DNA of 64,000 nt from Panax quinquefolius (GCA_020205615.1 CM035151.1:43396977-43460976); one strand, 5' to 3'; counted from the first letter of the stretch, positions 33,138 through 45,397 are shown. A program made the numbers and translations. Notes: generated from the sequence alone by a model not told the origin.

Positions 33138-33399
33138 ATCGACATGTCTTTATTCAAATCCATAACATGGACTAAGAAAAAAACATGACATCCGTAATAA
33201 ACGAATGACTTCATGGCTTGATATGAAAATGTTTGATTAGCATGGTTTGATTGCTTGAATTTGAATAACAGTTGCTTAGGAATATTAAAACTAACAACCT
33301 TCTTTAAAGAAATCAATTTCGGCATGATGAGTAGTTAACCTTAAAATCACATCAAAAGCAAATATCTCTATAGAAATAAGGTTAACAAGTAATGTGATA

Positions 33400-33600
33400 G
33401 TGCCAACCTGAATCAAGCAAGATTTCTAAACAACGGATGTAATGAAAGTTTCTCCTAACGGAGTCTCCATAAATAGGTCAAAGTCTAATTTCTCCGTAGT
33501 CAAGTTCAAACGTTGGCGCCAAGCAAAGAGATAAAAGAATGGGTAGAGGCCGGTATCTAGTAAGGTATAAACTTCGCAAGAATTTATAATTAACTAACCC
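33400..33600 (-). pseudogene. protease remnant of C
   Basis: The minus strand encodes CEVYTLLDTG at the active site, then RLNLTTEKLDFDL and METPLGETFIT. It is the same domain as in T1 and D but keeps DTG, whereas T1 and D read DTSS. Stops and small indels follow the motif. Confidence 0.7.
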
Positions 33601-33639
33601 ATGCTAACCGTTCGGGTTCCTCGCATTTTATTTGGTCCA

Positions 33640-34816
33640 CGACAAACACTCTTCCAAGAACCGTTGACTTTGACTTTTCTGGGACATCCTTTTGAGTCAC
33701 CATTCCCGCTTGACTGGGTTTCGATACCTTACAATCTCGAGTGACATGTCCTTCTTTTCCTCAATTATAGCATACCTTAAACTGTTGTGGGCAGTTTGGG
33801 CTGATATGTCCCTCTTTCCCGCATTTGTAACATACGACCGGTGGTCTTTCTCTCTCCTTGGAACCCGATTACTTCTTTGGCCGGCGTCTTCACATGGTCG
33901 TTGTTGAATCTCCTCTTTTAAAATCTCCTCCGACTCGCTTCTTCTATTTTCATGGCCACGATTACCACCGGAGTGGTTACCGCCTTTATCAGTATTCTTC
34001 TTTCTCTCATTGGTTATCGTTATTCGATGATCGCTACCTTGGTGATGATCTCGGTTATGGTCCCTCGGTTGAGCGTACTCGTTATCTCGCTCTAACAAGC
34101 GAGCCACATTGACAACATCCGAATAGAGAAAATTTATGAGAAATGAGATATCGACGTATGTCGGGTTTCAAACCTCTCGAAACATCTGCGTCATCGTTCC
34201 TCATTCTCCACCAAATGAGGTCTGAACTTGGATAACTCATGAACCGCGCTCGTCTTTGGGACACCGTCATGTTATTCTCGCTCTAGTCTAATAAACTCCA
34301 CTTCCTTCATATAGCCGAATACTTTCGAGGAAGTACTTGTCATTGAACTATTTCAAACGTCTCCCATGACATCTTTGAGTGCGGTGGATGGGTACGCTTC
34401 ACTGATTCCCCCAAGATGTCTGCCGCCACGGAACATAAAGGTGGCGAATGGAACTTTCTGTTCCTCCGTGCATCCCAAGACATCGAATATCTTGGTAATT
34501 TGTTTGACCCACGTCTCGCCTTAATCGGATCCGCTTTCCCTGCAGTGCGGTGGTCCCAACTCTTTGAAGCGCTTGCATTTGTGACCACCCGTGAATTGCT
34601 ATCATTTCCTCCTATATTTTGAACACGAGTCTCCCTCGCTCGATTTTGCATAAACTACAAAAAGCTTCTAAACATCCCCTCATTCATCATCTCGCTTTCA
34701 TTGGTGTTGTTCACGGGAGGTACATTTCCGACTGTTGCATATGTTCTCCTCGTTGGTAAAAATACAGGCATCTCCACGATCTCATTTACTCCATCATTAA
34801 TATTCTCAATCGACAT
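33640..34816 (-). pseudogene. gag: gag of C, frameshifted
   Basis: ATG at 34816-34814 begins MSIENINDGVNE, related to the N terminus of T1. Words such as FMQNRARETRVQNIGGN, TKIFDVLG, SVKRTHP and ARLLERDNEYAQP occur in different frames. Of the two knuckles, the first is intact (CYKCGKEGHISPNC) and the second has TGA in place of its second Cys. It has Gln (CAA) where T1 and D have the internal TAG. Confidence 0.78.
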
Positions 34817-34992
34817 TCTCAAATCTTGTCATAAAAACAAGGGTTAATTAAGGAAATCAATATATCACATAATATCCCTATATCTTGACCAACTAACAAA
34901 TAAGATTAGGTAGGACACACTAGCGAAGGATTTACTCGTCTCTCCCTCCTAGTTCTATTCCCGATCTCGCCAAAGATCATATCCTAAGCTAA

Positions 34993-35003
34993 GCTCGATA
35001 CCA
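34993..35003 (-). other. primer-binding site of C
   Basis: Minus strand TGGTATCGAGC lies two bases after the LTR terminus; one base differs from the T1/A/B sites. Confidence 0.75.
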
Positions 35004-35005
35004 AC

Positions 35006-37793
35006 TGTGGACGCCCCAAAATAGGTCCATTCCATCCAACCCATTCGAGTCGCCAAATACATGATGTATGTAAATAACTACAACTTTATTATTACAACAT
35101 ATAAAGCGTGAGTTTAAATACGAGATATTGCCATCTAGACAATATCCACACGCAAATAAATCCCCATCATAATTATTGATACATTATTTTACAAAAATGG
35201 TGAGGACTACTAAACAACTCTCTCTAGAACCTTCATTCCATACCCCAGACTAAGTACTCGCTACATTCTCGCCTCCCGAGAAGAAAAATGGAACAACAAG
35301 GAAAAGGGTGAGCTCAACTAGCCCGATAAAGAATATTATGACTAAGATAATATACAACAAATTATCGTTAGTCTCCAACAAGGGAAAAATCTAATAGAAT
35401 ACAATAGACAACCGGTTTTAAATCAACAATTGCATGTGAAACAACAATTCATTAGAAGAGTTAAGTAGAGAATGCAAACTACTATCTTCTATATATGAAT
35501 TTAAAAGTTCATCGTCGATATTTTATCCCTGTAACATCAATCAATATATATCGAATCAAATATTCATCTTTGCACCACTGAGGCCAAAGATATTCATCGA
35601 TTAGTCATGTTCATCTAAACACTGTTCATCTTTGCACTCTGGGCCAAAGATATTCTTCAGAAATCATTCATCTTTGCACTGAGCCAAAGATATTCAATAA
35701 TATCATCATTTAAGACTGAAGATGATGAAAAATATTTTTAAAGAAACGAATCCAGTGAAACAAAATGACAAGGATTAAGGATTAAGGATTCGTACTTTGT
35801 TTTATCCACGTCCAAAAATACCTCAAAAATAATCATAGGGTGTAAAATTCAAGAATGATCAAAACATGGATACAATCAAAGCTAGTATCCAGAATAGATA
35901 TTTTAGACGAAAAGAAAAATTTTCATTTTTAATTGAAAATAGTGTCAGATTCGTGAATGAATAGTGTCGATATCGTGAATAGTAACTCAGACACCAAAAG
36001 ATAGAAATTCCACAAAAAAAAACATCTTCACGCTTCACATGAATAGTACTCGTGAATGAAAGTAACTCGTGAATAGTAACTTCATGAATAGTAACTCGTG
36101 AATAGTAACTCATGAATAGTAAATCGTGAATAGTAACTCATGAATAGTAACCCCAGAGCATGAAAAAGTTCCAAATTTGATAAAAAGTTCCAACCAATAT
36201 TTCAAAGATAATGATATTGAAGAAATAATATCATTTGAGAAGAAAATAACATCCTTACCTCGAAAAGACAAGACTTCTAGTTGAAACACCGGGATATAGG
36301 CTATGACTTGAACTTGCTTAGTATAGCAACACTCAAAGTATACTCACAAGAATACGCTCAATATATCGAGAGAGAAATAGAGAGAAAACTTCAGTTTCTG
36401 GTGTGATTTTCAATTCTAACCTAAGCACCCTATTTATAGGAAAATGCTTAGAACACCAAAGCAGAAAATTGAATATAATATTAATATAATTATACAAATT
36501 TTCCTTAGCCCACCTTTTGGTCAAAAACACCAGCCACACATGTTAAATGAGGTTCACAAACTCACCAAAAACGTTTTTCTCAAAATAATTAATTAAAACT
36601 CCCAAAAATCAATTATTTTGAACTCGGAACTTCAATAATTCATAATAAATAGCCCTTTTATCAGAAAATTCGAATCTATGAGTTTTTATAGGAAATTCAA
36701 TTCTCTACAACTTTGCAGAAGAAAGTTTTCCAAATTCCAAACAAAAATTAACCGAAATTCATAAGCGAACGATTTTACAAGCTATAATCAAATTTGATTC
36801 AAGAAATGGGGTCCACAAACACACAAAACATGTGTTAATCATTTAATGCAACAAGAATACTCTTCCTCCTCATATACTCATATATCTCACATTCATTATA
36901 AAAATATCACCATTATTATATTATTAAAATATAATAATATATTTAAATGAATTATTTTATCAGAAAAAGATAAAATTTTAATTTTCAACAATTGTCACAT
37001 TAAAATTTTCTCCATCTATATCCACATAAAATCAATATTTTCCTCATCATATGAATCAATAATTAATTATTCACAAATAATATTACTGAGAATCACAATA
37101 TTGACAACCAGGCGGTTTCAGGAAGAGGGGCTTTCAATAAGAATTTCTTCTTCTGGTAGCGCGCAATTAGGTGACCAAACCTCTCCTTGATGAGTAACTT
37201 TCTAGACATTGCCAATAATGTTATCTAATAATATTATTCAGATAATATGAATTATTGCTTCGATAATAAAAAATATTGTGTAATGACAATTATTGAAACA
37301 ACAGCAATATAAAATATCAACGCAACAATTATTGAATCAATAAAATAAAATACTGAACAGTAATTACTGTAACAATTATTGAGTAGTGCCTTCTTACGTA
37401 AGAATCAATAATTGGTGCAATACCGTGTGCTACTGTTCAACAACGCGTATTAGTGTGTTTTTTAACCACGGGTATTCCAACAATGATAATGCAGTAATAA
37501 CCACGTAGTTATTTATAAACAACTTATATTTGTCGTTTTTTTCATCCAATCGCTTTCATTATGGGGCCCACAAAAGATCGCTACTGTCTTATGAATATTC
37601 TGACAAGCATTTAATATTCCACGACCAAACGAATATTCCCCGACAATAATGAATATTTTATAACCACTTGCTTATTCGAAATATTTGCGTATTTTACCCA
37701 TAACTATCCACATTAATCAAATCGACCCTTACTATTTCAAAATAATAAATAGAGGAAAATAAATTTCATTTATTAATAATTTGGGGTCTTACA
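35006..37793 (-). repeat. 5' LTR of element C
   Basis: 2788 bases, minus TGTAAGACCCC (37793) to GGGGCGTCCACA (35006). Collinear with the 3' LTR. The TATA counterpart is at 36431-36438. Differences from the 3' LTR fall largely on CAG/CTG words (see findings). The target duplication ATATT follows at 37794-37798. Confidence 0.92.
36431..36438 (-). promoter_or_regulatory. predicted promoter TATA box of C
   Basis: TATAAATA on the minus strand in TTTTCC-TATAAATAG-GGTGC context, about 1.36 kb into the 5' LTR. It would drive the C genomic transcript leftwards. Confidence 0.6.
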
Positions 37794-39051
37794 ATATTCC
37801 TTACTTAATATTGAAGCGAAAATAATATTCATACTGAATCTGAAATATAATTTCTCTTCAAAATATGAAATAAATAATACCCCTTACGAATACAACAAAT
37901 AATATCCCTTATGTAAGACCCCGAATTTTATGAAATGAAAGTATTCAATTTTCTTATAATTATTATTTTACTTAAGTAAATGGTTAAATTGATAAAAGGT
38001 TAAAGTTAAGTGTGATATGTGAAAATTTTGCAAAGTATGCAAGTTGTTATAAAATATTCGATTGGTCGGGGAATATTCGTACGACGGCACAATCATTGGT
38101 GGACCCCACAACGAAAGTATTGTCGTAGTAAGAAAACGACAGAATTATCATTTTATAAAAATTACGACGAAAGTGTTACCGTTAAAACCGTTGAACTACT
38201 TTCGGTAGTAAAATCACAAGATGTCTGGCGTGGTCGATAATAGTAGCACACAATATTGATTATTGATGCTTACGTAAAAAGTCACTCGGTTATACTCAAT
38301 TATTATTACAAGAATGATGATCATCATATCTCATATTATTGATTCAATTATTGTCACAAGATCATCTCAGTATAATATGTTATATTATTAAATCAATAAT
38401 TGAGGCGACAAAGTTATTCATATTATTATTTGCAATATCGACAATGTCTAGAAGTTACATTAAGGAGAGGTTAGATAATCTAATTCAAGGCCAATAAGGA
38501 GAAATCCTTATCGGAAAGCCCCCTCTTTCCTGGGAACGACCTGGTTGTTAAATATTGTGAGTTATAATATTAATGATGAATAAGTTCATGTTAATTAAAG
38601 ATGAAATTGATAGTTCCATTGTGTGGAAATTATTAGTGTTAGTGGAAATCGACTTTTATTTCGATAATAATTAATGTCTGGAGGTTATATTGACCAATCG
38701 GGTAATTAACTGAATAAATGAGCAATTAATTGCTATTAATTAACATGCTTATAACTATTTGTTCACATATGTGTACTATCGACTCATATTCCTGTACTAT
38801 CAGGGGAGGTGGTGCAAGATTGATAATACTTGCATGACTAAGTTAAAAATAGAGGTATAGTTGAAGGTACTATACTGTAATTTGTATTTTCACATGTCTA
38901 GAACTATTGATTCACATGATTTATTATTAGGGGAGATGGTGCAAGTTTGATAATACTTGCAGGACTAAATTAAAAATGAAGAAAAAGAGGAAGGTATTAT
39001 ACTGTAATATTTTGAGCCCCAAAACGTGCAATTATCGAAACTATATTTTCC

Positions 39052-39059
39052 TATAAATA
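39052..39059 (+). promoter_or_regulatory. predicted promoter TATA box of D
   Basis: TATAAATA in TTTTCC-TATAAATAG-AAGCTCATTC, as in L1. The 3' LTR copy (53560) reads CAATAAATAG and has lost it. Confidence 0.6.
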
Positions 39060-39249
39060 GAAGCTCATTCTTCCTTCATTTCTCACCAATTCACTAAAGC
39101 TATAGAGCAATTATTATAGAGAAATTATAGAGAGAAAAGAAGAGAGAAGTCGCTACCTCACTATTCCAAAGATCCAAATCTTCTTTTGAGGTAATGGGTA
39201 TTATTTTTTCGTATTCATGAAGAGAGTTATTTTCTTTCAATACTGTAAG

Positions 39250-39905
39250 GGTTGTTATTCCATTCTTTATTATTCGTTGGAATAACTCGTTATGCATCTT
39301 GATCTATCGCATGCTCAGTGAATTCTTACGTTATTCCATTCTTTATTATTTTGTTGGGATAACACCGCTCATGCGCGGTCTATCGCATGCACGGTGAATT
39401 CTTCTCTTATTTCATTCTTTATTATTCATTGGAATAACCTTTCGCATGCGATCTATCGCATGCCTCGTGAATTCTTCGTTATTCCATTCTTTATTATTAC
39501 ATTGGAATAACTCATGCATATGGTCTATCGCATGCTCGGTGAATTCTTACGTTATTCCATTCTTTATTATTACATTGGAATAACCTATACGTAAGGCGAT
39601 CGATCGCATGCTCGGTGAATTCTTTTGTTATTCCATTCTTTATTATTCATTGGAATAACTTTTGCTCTACGCTGGCTACCGCATGCATGGTGAATTCTTT
39701 TGTTATTCCATTATTTATTATTACATTGGAATAACATCATACGCAGACTCTTTGCATGCATGGTGAATTCTTACATTATTCCATTCTTTATTATTCTATT
39801 GGAATAACTTTGTCATGTGGACTACCACATGTATGGTGAATGGTCCTTCGTATTCATTCTTTATTTAATTATGGAAATGATCTGTCTACGTGGATACCGC
39901 ATGGC
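39250..39905 (+). repeat. ~73 bp tandem array in the D 5' LTR
   Basis: About eight or nine units share TTATTCCATTCTTTATTATT, TTGGAATAAC, ATCGCATGC and GTGAATTCTT. Between TGGAATAAC and the CATGC word each unit differs in length and sequence. Every unit can form a GTTATTCCA/TGGAATAAC stem. The array lies after the TATA box and would be in the RNA leader. Confidence 0.87.
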
Positions 39906-40981
39906 GGGCAAAAATCCATTTGCAGTTTCATATATTCTATTATACTCAGTTGGTTAAAGTTTTGGCTTCTATACTCCATGAAATTAGTAGAATATCCTAG
40001 ATATTTGCGCTTCATCCAGTATCTTTTCATGGAAATATTCTTCTGAGCATTCTTGAATTTTACTCCACAAAGCAGTATCATGTTGACAATTTGGACGTTA
40101 TTGATTTCTGGATAAATTAAATTATAAATCTTTAAAATTTATCTTGAACTTGTTTTATTGAATTATTATGTCATTGTCATCATCCTCATGCTTATATTGT
40201 GATTAAATTCATCTTTGGCTTACGTACATAGATGGACTTGGTATGATTATGACCAGGGATTATTCGGTATAATCATGACCGTAATGTGACGAATGATGTG
40301 GTGAAAGTCCTCATTGGCCTATAGTTCATTGATGGACAGTTGTTGGTATGATTATGACCATGGATTATTCGGTATAATCATGACCATTGACGATTACATG
40401 AATATCCTTGGCCGTGATGCATGGATGATTCGATTTTATTTATTAAGCTGAGTCTCAGCGATAAAGTTGATGAATTTTTTTTTAAATCGTAGAAGATAGT
40501 AAATTTTATGCTCTACTTGACTCTTCTAATGGATTGCTTATTCCGCTGCAGTTGTTGATCTAAAACTTGTTGTCTATTATATTCTATCAGTTTTTATACT
40601 ATTGAAGGCTAAGGATAATTTATTCTGCATTATCTTAGTTATAATATTTCTTACTGGGCTAGTTGAGTTCACCCTTTCTTTCACTGTTCTCTTCAGGAAA
40701 TGAGAATATAAATTTGGGACAAGTCGAGAGCGGATTGACCGGTCCAGATGATTGTTTTAGTAGTCCTCACTATTCTATAAAATAGTGTGACAATAAATGT
40801 AATGAGGACTCCATTGAGTATTGATATTGTCTAGATGATAATATTCTTATTAAAACTCTTATATTATGTTTTGTCATATTTTACACGACTGTTGTATAAT
40901 TAAGTTGTATTTGAATTTTGTACCATGTATTTCGACGACTCAAGATGGGTGACGATACCTATTTTGGGGGGCGTCAGCGGT

Positions 40982-40993
40982 TGGTATCAAAGC
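40982..40993 (+). other. primer-binding site of D
   Basis: TGGTATCAAAGC, identical to T1, directly after the LTR end. Confidence 0.85.
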
Positions 40994-41164
40994 TTAGGGA
41001 TATGATCCACATTTGAGATGTGAGACAAGAACTAGGAGGGAGAGGCGGGAATTCCTTCGCTAGTATGACTTACCTAAGTTTATTTGGTATTTAATTGGTT
41101 GGTCGGAGTATAGGGATAATATGTGATATGTTAATTAACCCTTGTTTTTATATGATGTTTGAAA

Positions 41165-42355
41165 ATGGCATCCGAAAATGTTGACATCAAAGAATGAAGC
41201 ACATGAGACCGTTGAGTCACCAACGATCAATACCGAGGATAATGTGCAACAGAAGATAATAATCCTCGTGTAAACAACAACACCCGTCGGATGATGAGCG
41301 ATGGGATGATCAGAGGCTTTATGCAATTCATGCAACATCAGGCGAGAGAGACTCCTGTTCAAAATGTAGGTGGAAACACTGGCAACCCACGGATGGTCAC
41401 TGCTAAGCAGTTCAAGGAGCTAGGACCGCCAGAGTTTTTGGGAAAGCCAGAACCACTTAAGGCGGAGACGTGGTTAAAGTAGATCACCAAGATATTTGAT
41501 GTCTTGGGATGCTCCGAGGAGCAAAAGGTTCCCTTCGCCACCTTTATGTTGCGTGAAGAGGCAGATTACTGGTGGGAATCTGTAAAACATACCCAGCCTG
41601 ACGCACTCAAGATGTCTTGGGAGAAGTTCCAAGAGTTGTTCAACGACAAGTACTTTCCCGAAAGTATTCGTCATATAAAGGAGGTGGAATTCATCAAGTT
41701 GGAGCAAAACAATATGACAGTGTCGCAATACGAGGCTAAATTTACGGAGTTATCCCGGTTTGCTTCCCATTTGGTCGATAATGAGGAGCGATTGATGCGA
41801 ATGTTTCTAAGAGGTTTGAAATCCGATATGAGTCAATATCTCATTTCTCACAAACTTTGTTTATATTCAGATGTTGTGAATAGGGCTCAGTTATTGGAGC
41901 GTGATAATGAGTCAGCACAACCAAAAGGCAACGACCAACAACACAATAATAATCATTCCGGTGGCAACAGCCATCAGAACAATGATAACCACTTCGGTGG
42001 TAATCATGGCCAAGATAATAGAGGTGGAAATTTCAAGAAGAGAAGATTCAATAATGATGGAAAGACGTCAGCACCAGCACCTATTGTTAAGGAAGGAGAA
42101 CGACCGCCAGTCGTATACTTCAAATGCGGAGGGGAGGGACATATCAGTCCAAACTGCGTGATGCATTTCAAAGCATGTTACAATTATGGAAAAGAAGGTC
42201 ACCTAGCCCGATTTTGTCGTGCACCAAAGTCAAGTCCAGCTGGGACGGTGGCACCAAAGGCAGATATGGACAAAACAAAGTCGGTGGTTTCAGGGAGAGC
42301 ATTTTTCGTGACTTCTCAAAAAGAGAGTAACCCGAACGAAGTTAGCACGGATTAG
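41165..42355 (+). pseudogene. gag: gag of D
   Basis: Same protein as T1 with a 12-codon deletion in the Asn/His/Gly-rich linker (near 41990). The ATG at 41165 is followed within ~30 bases by a one-base gain (CATCAAAG against CATCAG in T1) that closes the frame; the frame is re-established before 41291. The TAG at 41480-41482 is shared with T1, so it predates the split of the two copies. Both knuckles again carry Tyr in place of a Cys. It ends at the TAG at 42353-42355. Confidence 0.85.
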
Positions 42356-42553
42356 TTAATTATAAATTCTTGTGAAGTCTATACCTTATTAGATACCAGT
42401 TCTATCCATTATTTTATCTCTCTTGCTTGTGCTCAACGTTTAAATTATACTCCGGAGAAATTAGACTTTGACTTATCGGTTGAAACTCCGTTAGGAGAAA
42501 CCTTCATTACATGTGCTATCCAAGTCTTAAATGAGAGTCACAGTTTTGAATGA
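42356..42553 (+). pseudogene. protease remnant of D
   Basis: In frame after the gag TAG, with LLDTSS at the active site, as in T1, ending at TGA 42551-42553. No functional protease is expected. Confidence 0.68.
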
Positions 42554-42614
42554 TATTTCTATTGTTAATAAATTTCCTGACGTATTCCTGAAGACTTCCT
42601 AGCCTACCCCTATA

Positions 42615-42939
42615 GCGTGAAATCGAATTTTGTATTGAACCCAGTACAAAACTCATTTCTCAAACCCTTAAATATTTCTTCACCTAGAACGAACATAACA
42701 TGCACCAAGGACGTTGGCTCGAGCTGTTGAAGATTACGACTATACCATTAAATATCATCGTGGAAGAGTGAACGTGGTAGCTGACGCGTTGAGTAGAAGA
42801 TCGTATGCATTTATGAGTGCGATGTTGTTAACACAAAAACTCATTTTGTATAACTTACAAATGATGAAGATAGAGTTAAAGACTCTAGGGACCCACGTGA
42901 AGATAGCGAATATACGATTTGAACCGACTTTAAATCGAT
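42615..42939 (+). pseudogene. RT-start / RNase H-end fusion of D
   Basis: Same fusion as T1: REIEFCIEP...TKLIS joined to the RNase H end ([24 protein letters not shown] at about 42728-42800), then the RFEPTLNR linker. RT palm and most of RNase H are missing. Confidence 0.75.
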
Positions 42940-43388
42940 AAAGATAAAGCCGCTCAAGCTACACACCCGGAGCTGATGAATACGATGAAGAAAGTTCAAG
43001 AGGGCGTTATTCTAGAAGCAAGAATCGACGATTAGAGGAAATCTCAACCCTCGATTTAATTGGCCCATTTAAAATCCTCGATCGAGTAGGAACTGTGGCC
43101 TATAGACTCGTTTTATCGCCAAGTATGTCGCGTGTTCATAACGTTTTTCACGTATCGATGTTACGTAATTATGTGGACGACCCGAACCAAATTATGGAAT
43201 TAGAACTAGACGAGATATTAGAAGATTTAACGTATGATGAGATACATGTTAAAATCTTAGATAAGAAGGATCATATTCGACACTCAAAGGTTATAACTCA
43301 AGAGTTGGAATATGAAATAAAGTCAAGGTATCCTCACCTCTTCGGCATACCAGGTATGTACGTAAATTTTGAGGGCGAAATTTCATAA
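42940..43388 (+). pseudogene. integrase linker fused to C-terminal tail of D, chromodomain core missing
   Basis: After the pre-integrase linker (AAQATHPELMNTMKKVQEGV) the sequence jumps to IGPFKILDRVGTVAYRLVL and NVFHVSMLRNYV; the zinc and DDE domains are gone. The tail then reads DKKDHIRHSKVITQ directly followed by ELEYEIKSRYPHLF. In C about 17 residues (VKVLWINHAIEEMT...W) sit at this joint. Those residues form the core of the chromodomain, so D lacks it. The frame ends at TAA 43386-43388. Confidence 0.8.
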
Positions 43389-43399
43389 AGAAGGGAGAT
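43389..43399 (+). other. polypurine tract of D
   Basis: AGAAGGGAGAT directly before the 3' LTR start TGTAAGACCCC at 43400. Confidence 0.85.
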
Positions 43400-43816
43400 T
43401 GTAAGACCCCAAATTTTATGAAATGAAAGTATTCAATTTTCTTATAATTATTATTTTATTTCGTAAATGGTTAAATTGATAAAAGGTTAAAGTTAAGGGT
43501 GATATGTGAAAATTTTGCAAAGTATGCAAGTTATAATAAAATATTCGATTGGTCGGGGAATATTCGTACGACGTCACAATCATTGGTGGACCCCACAACG
43601 GAAGTATTTTCGTAGTAAGAAAACGACAGAATTATCATTTTATAAAAATAACAGCGAAAATGTTATCGTTAAAAATGTTGAACTACTTTCATTAATAAAA
43701 AAATAAGATGTCTGGCTGTGGTTGCATAAAGTAGTAACACCGGTATTGATTATTGATGCTTACATAAGAAGTCACTCAGTTATACTCAATTATTGTTACA
43801 ATAATTGCTGCATCAT
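43400..43816 (+). repeat. 3' LTR of D, first segment (before E)
   Basis: It starts TGTAAGACCCCAAATTTTATG and follows the 5' LTR of D closely. It is interrupted by E at 43817. The last five bases, ATCAT (43812-43816), are the target duplication of E. Confidence 0.9.
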
Positions 43817-45397
43817 TGATAAGTGGGTTTTATACCAACTTATGAAATACCAATTCACGCGAACTATGCCCATCTCAAGTACATTTTAATGTGTTTTTAC
43901 TTGTATTTCATGTTATTTTGCATTGCATATACTTAAAAATCCTTTTAGTGAAAAAGTGCAGGAAACGACCTAATTTGGTGGAATTAGAAGGCACGAGACG
44001 AATGGATGCATGAAGCGAGGCACAAGCTGTGATATGCGTGGCATGAAGATCAAGTGGAGCAGAAAACAAAGCTTGGATGGACAAAGGAAGGAGCAGCGGA
44101 ACAGATCAATTGCAGCAGCAGAACCAGAACCCAACATTATAGAAGCCGTGGCGGAGACAAGAATGGGGACGCTACCAAGACGAAAGCACCTTACCGGTGG
44201 ACAACATTACACACTTTGCCAAGTTCTTGCGCCATGCCGAGGAATACACTGGGGGGCCTTGGCGTTGCACATGCTTCTTGATTTGTTTATTTTAATTTTT
44301 AATTAAAAGGGTTGTAATTGGTTTTAAAACGAATTTTGACTGGTCTCAGGCGGATCATTATTCAGTTTTACGAATTTTCATTTGGTAACTAGGGTTTACA
44401 CTCTGAGAGAGATTCCAACGTAGAACGGAGCCTTAACTCTAACTTTTCTAATTCTTCTTGGGATTCTCTATCACTGTGGATTTTTATTAGTAGTTGCTGG
44501 ATTTATATGAGGATTTGAACGTTAATAGTGAATTATAATCAACAATTGGTATGATCGTTTCTATCTTTCATCTTTCAATTGTTTGCTTATTAGCAATGTT
44601 TAGCTTTGATCCCATAATGGCTTTTGGTTCAGTCATGAACTAAACTCCATTATGGGATTCTAACGGATTTCAATATGTAGTCTGGTTGCATGCTTGAATG
44701 ATGGATTGTTTTACATATCATATGGGATTTCTATCATGATTGTTTTGCATGTATGAATGCTTGATCACCATTTGTTTTTAGTACTTGTATGGAATTGACA
44801 ATGAACATGCAAGTATGGATTGTAATCATGATTGCATACGTATATGGGGCTGTTTTGTATGGCTTGTGTATTTCGTGAATCAGATGACATGTATTGTTTC
44901 ACCGTATGAGTTAGAATAAGGGCTTGTGTTTAAATTCAATATGATTGCAATTTCACATAGATATATAGTGATATTGGTTATATTGATGATTACATAGAGT
45001 CTATCGCTTGTGGATGCTATGTAAGTAGGTCATAGTGCATTGAAAAATGGCTATGACTCTATTAGTGCTCTTGGCTACTTTCCTGTGATATGTGAACAAG
45101 TCTTGCATGATAGTGGTGATTAGATGAAATATTAAATGAAGTTAGGATCCCATTACTTTCAGATTTGATTTATTATATCTTTATTATTGTTTTTGTCGTT
45201 ATTAGCGATTAGCGTAATTCACCAATCATATTCATTAGTTTGAGCATATAAGTATAGTAATTTGATTGATGCATAGTAATTTAAAGTAAACAACTTTCCA
45301 TATGGGATCGATACTTTACTTACTTTGTATTACTTGTTGACACATGTATGCTTGCATGAGTTAGAGCTCTTTTGTTAGAACTAAAAAAGAGGCAACA
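43817..45397 (+). repeat. 5' LTR of Athila-like element E
   Basis: 1581 bases from TGATAAGTGGGTTTTATACC to AAAGAGGCAACA. It matches the 3' LTR 51249-52830 along its length apart from a divergent ~150 base block (about 44125-44285). ORFs at 44010-44306 lie in LTR sequence and are not genes. Confidence 0.92.

Larger units (their letters stand above)
29140..37793 (-). mobile_element. Tekay-like element C, two LTRs, degraded interior
   Basis: Complete by structure: LTRs at 29140-31927 and 35006-37793, polypurine tract 31928-31940, primer site 34993-35003, and target duplication ATATT (29135-29139, 37794-37798) inside L0. The 3.08 kb interior holds broken gag, protease, bits of RT and RNase H, and the integrase tail. 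The RT catalytic centre and integrase core are absent. It is of the same family as D but keeps a chromodomain. Confidence 0.92.
37912..40977 (+). repeat. 5' LTR of D
   Basis: About 3066 bases from TGTAAGACCCCGAATTTTATG to a slightly altered terminus (GGGGGGCGTCAGCGG in place of GGGGGCGTCACA). U3 has GTCGGGGAATATTCGT near 38068. The TATA box is at 39052 and the ~73 bp array at 39250-39905. The downstream 1.37 kb is nearly identical to T1. Confidence 0.9.

Noticed and set aside
44010..44306. 98-codon ORF in E
   Set aside because: Lies wholly inside the 5' LTR; the 3' LTR copy does not keep the frame.
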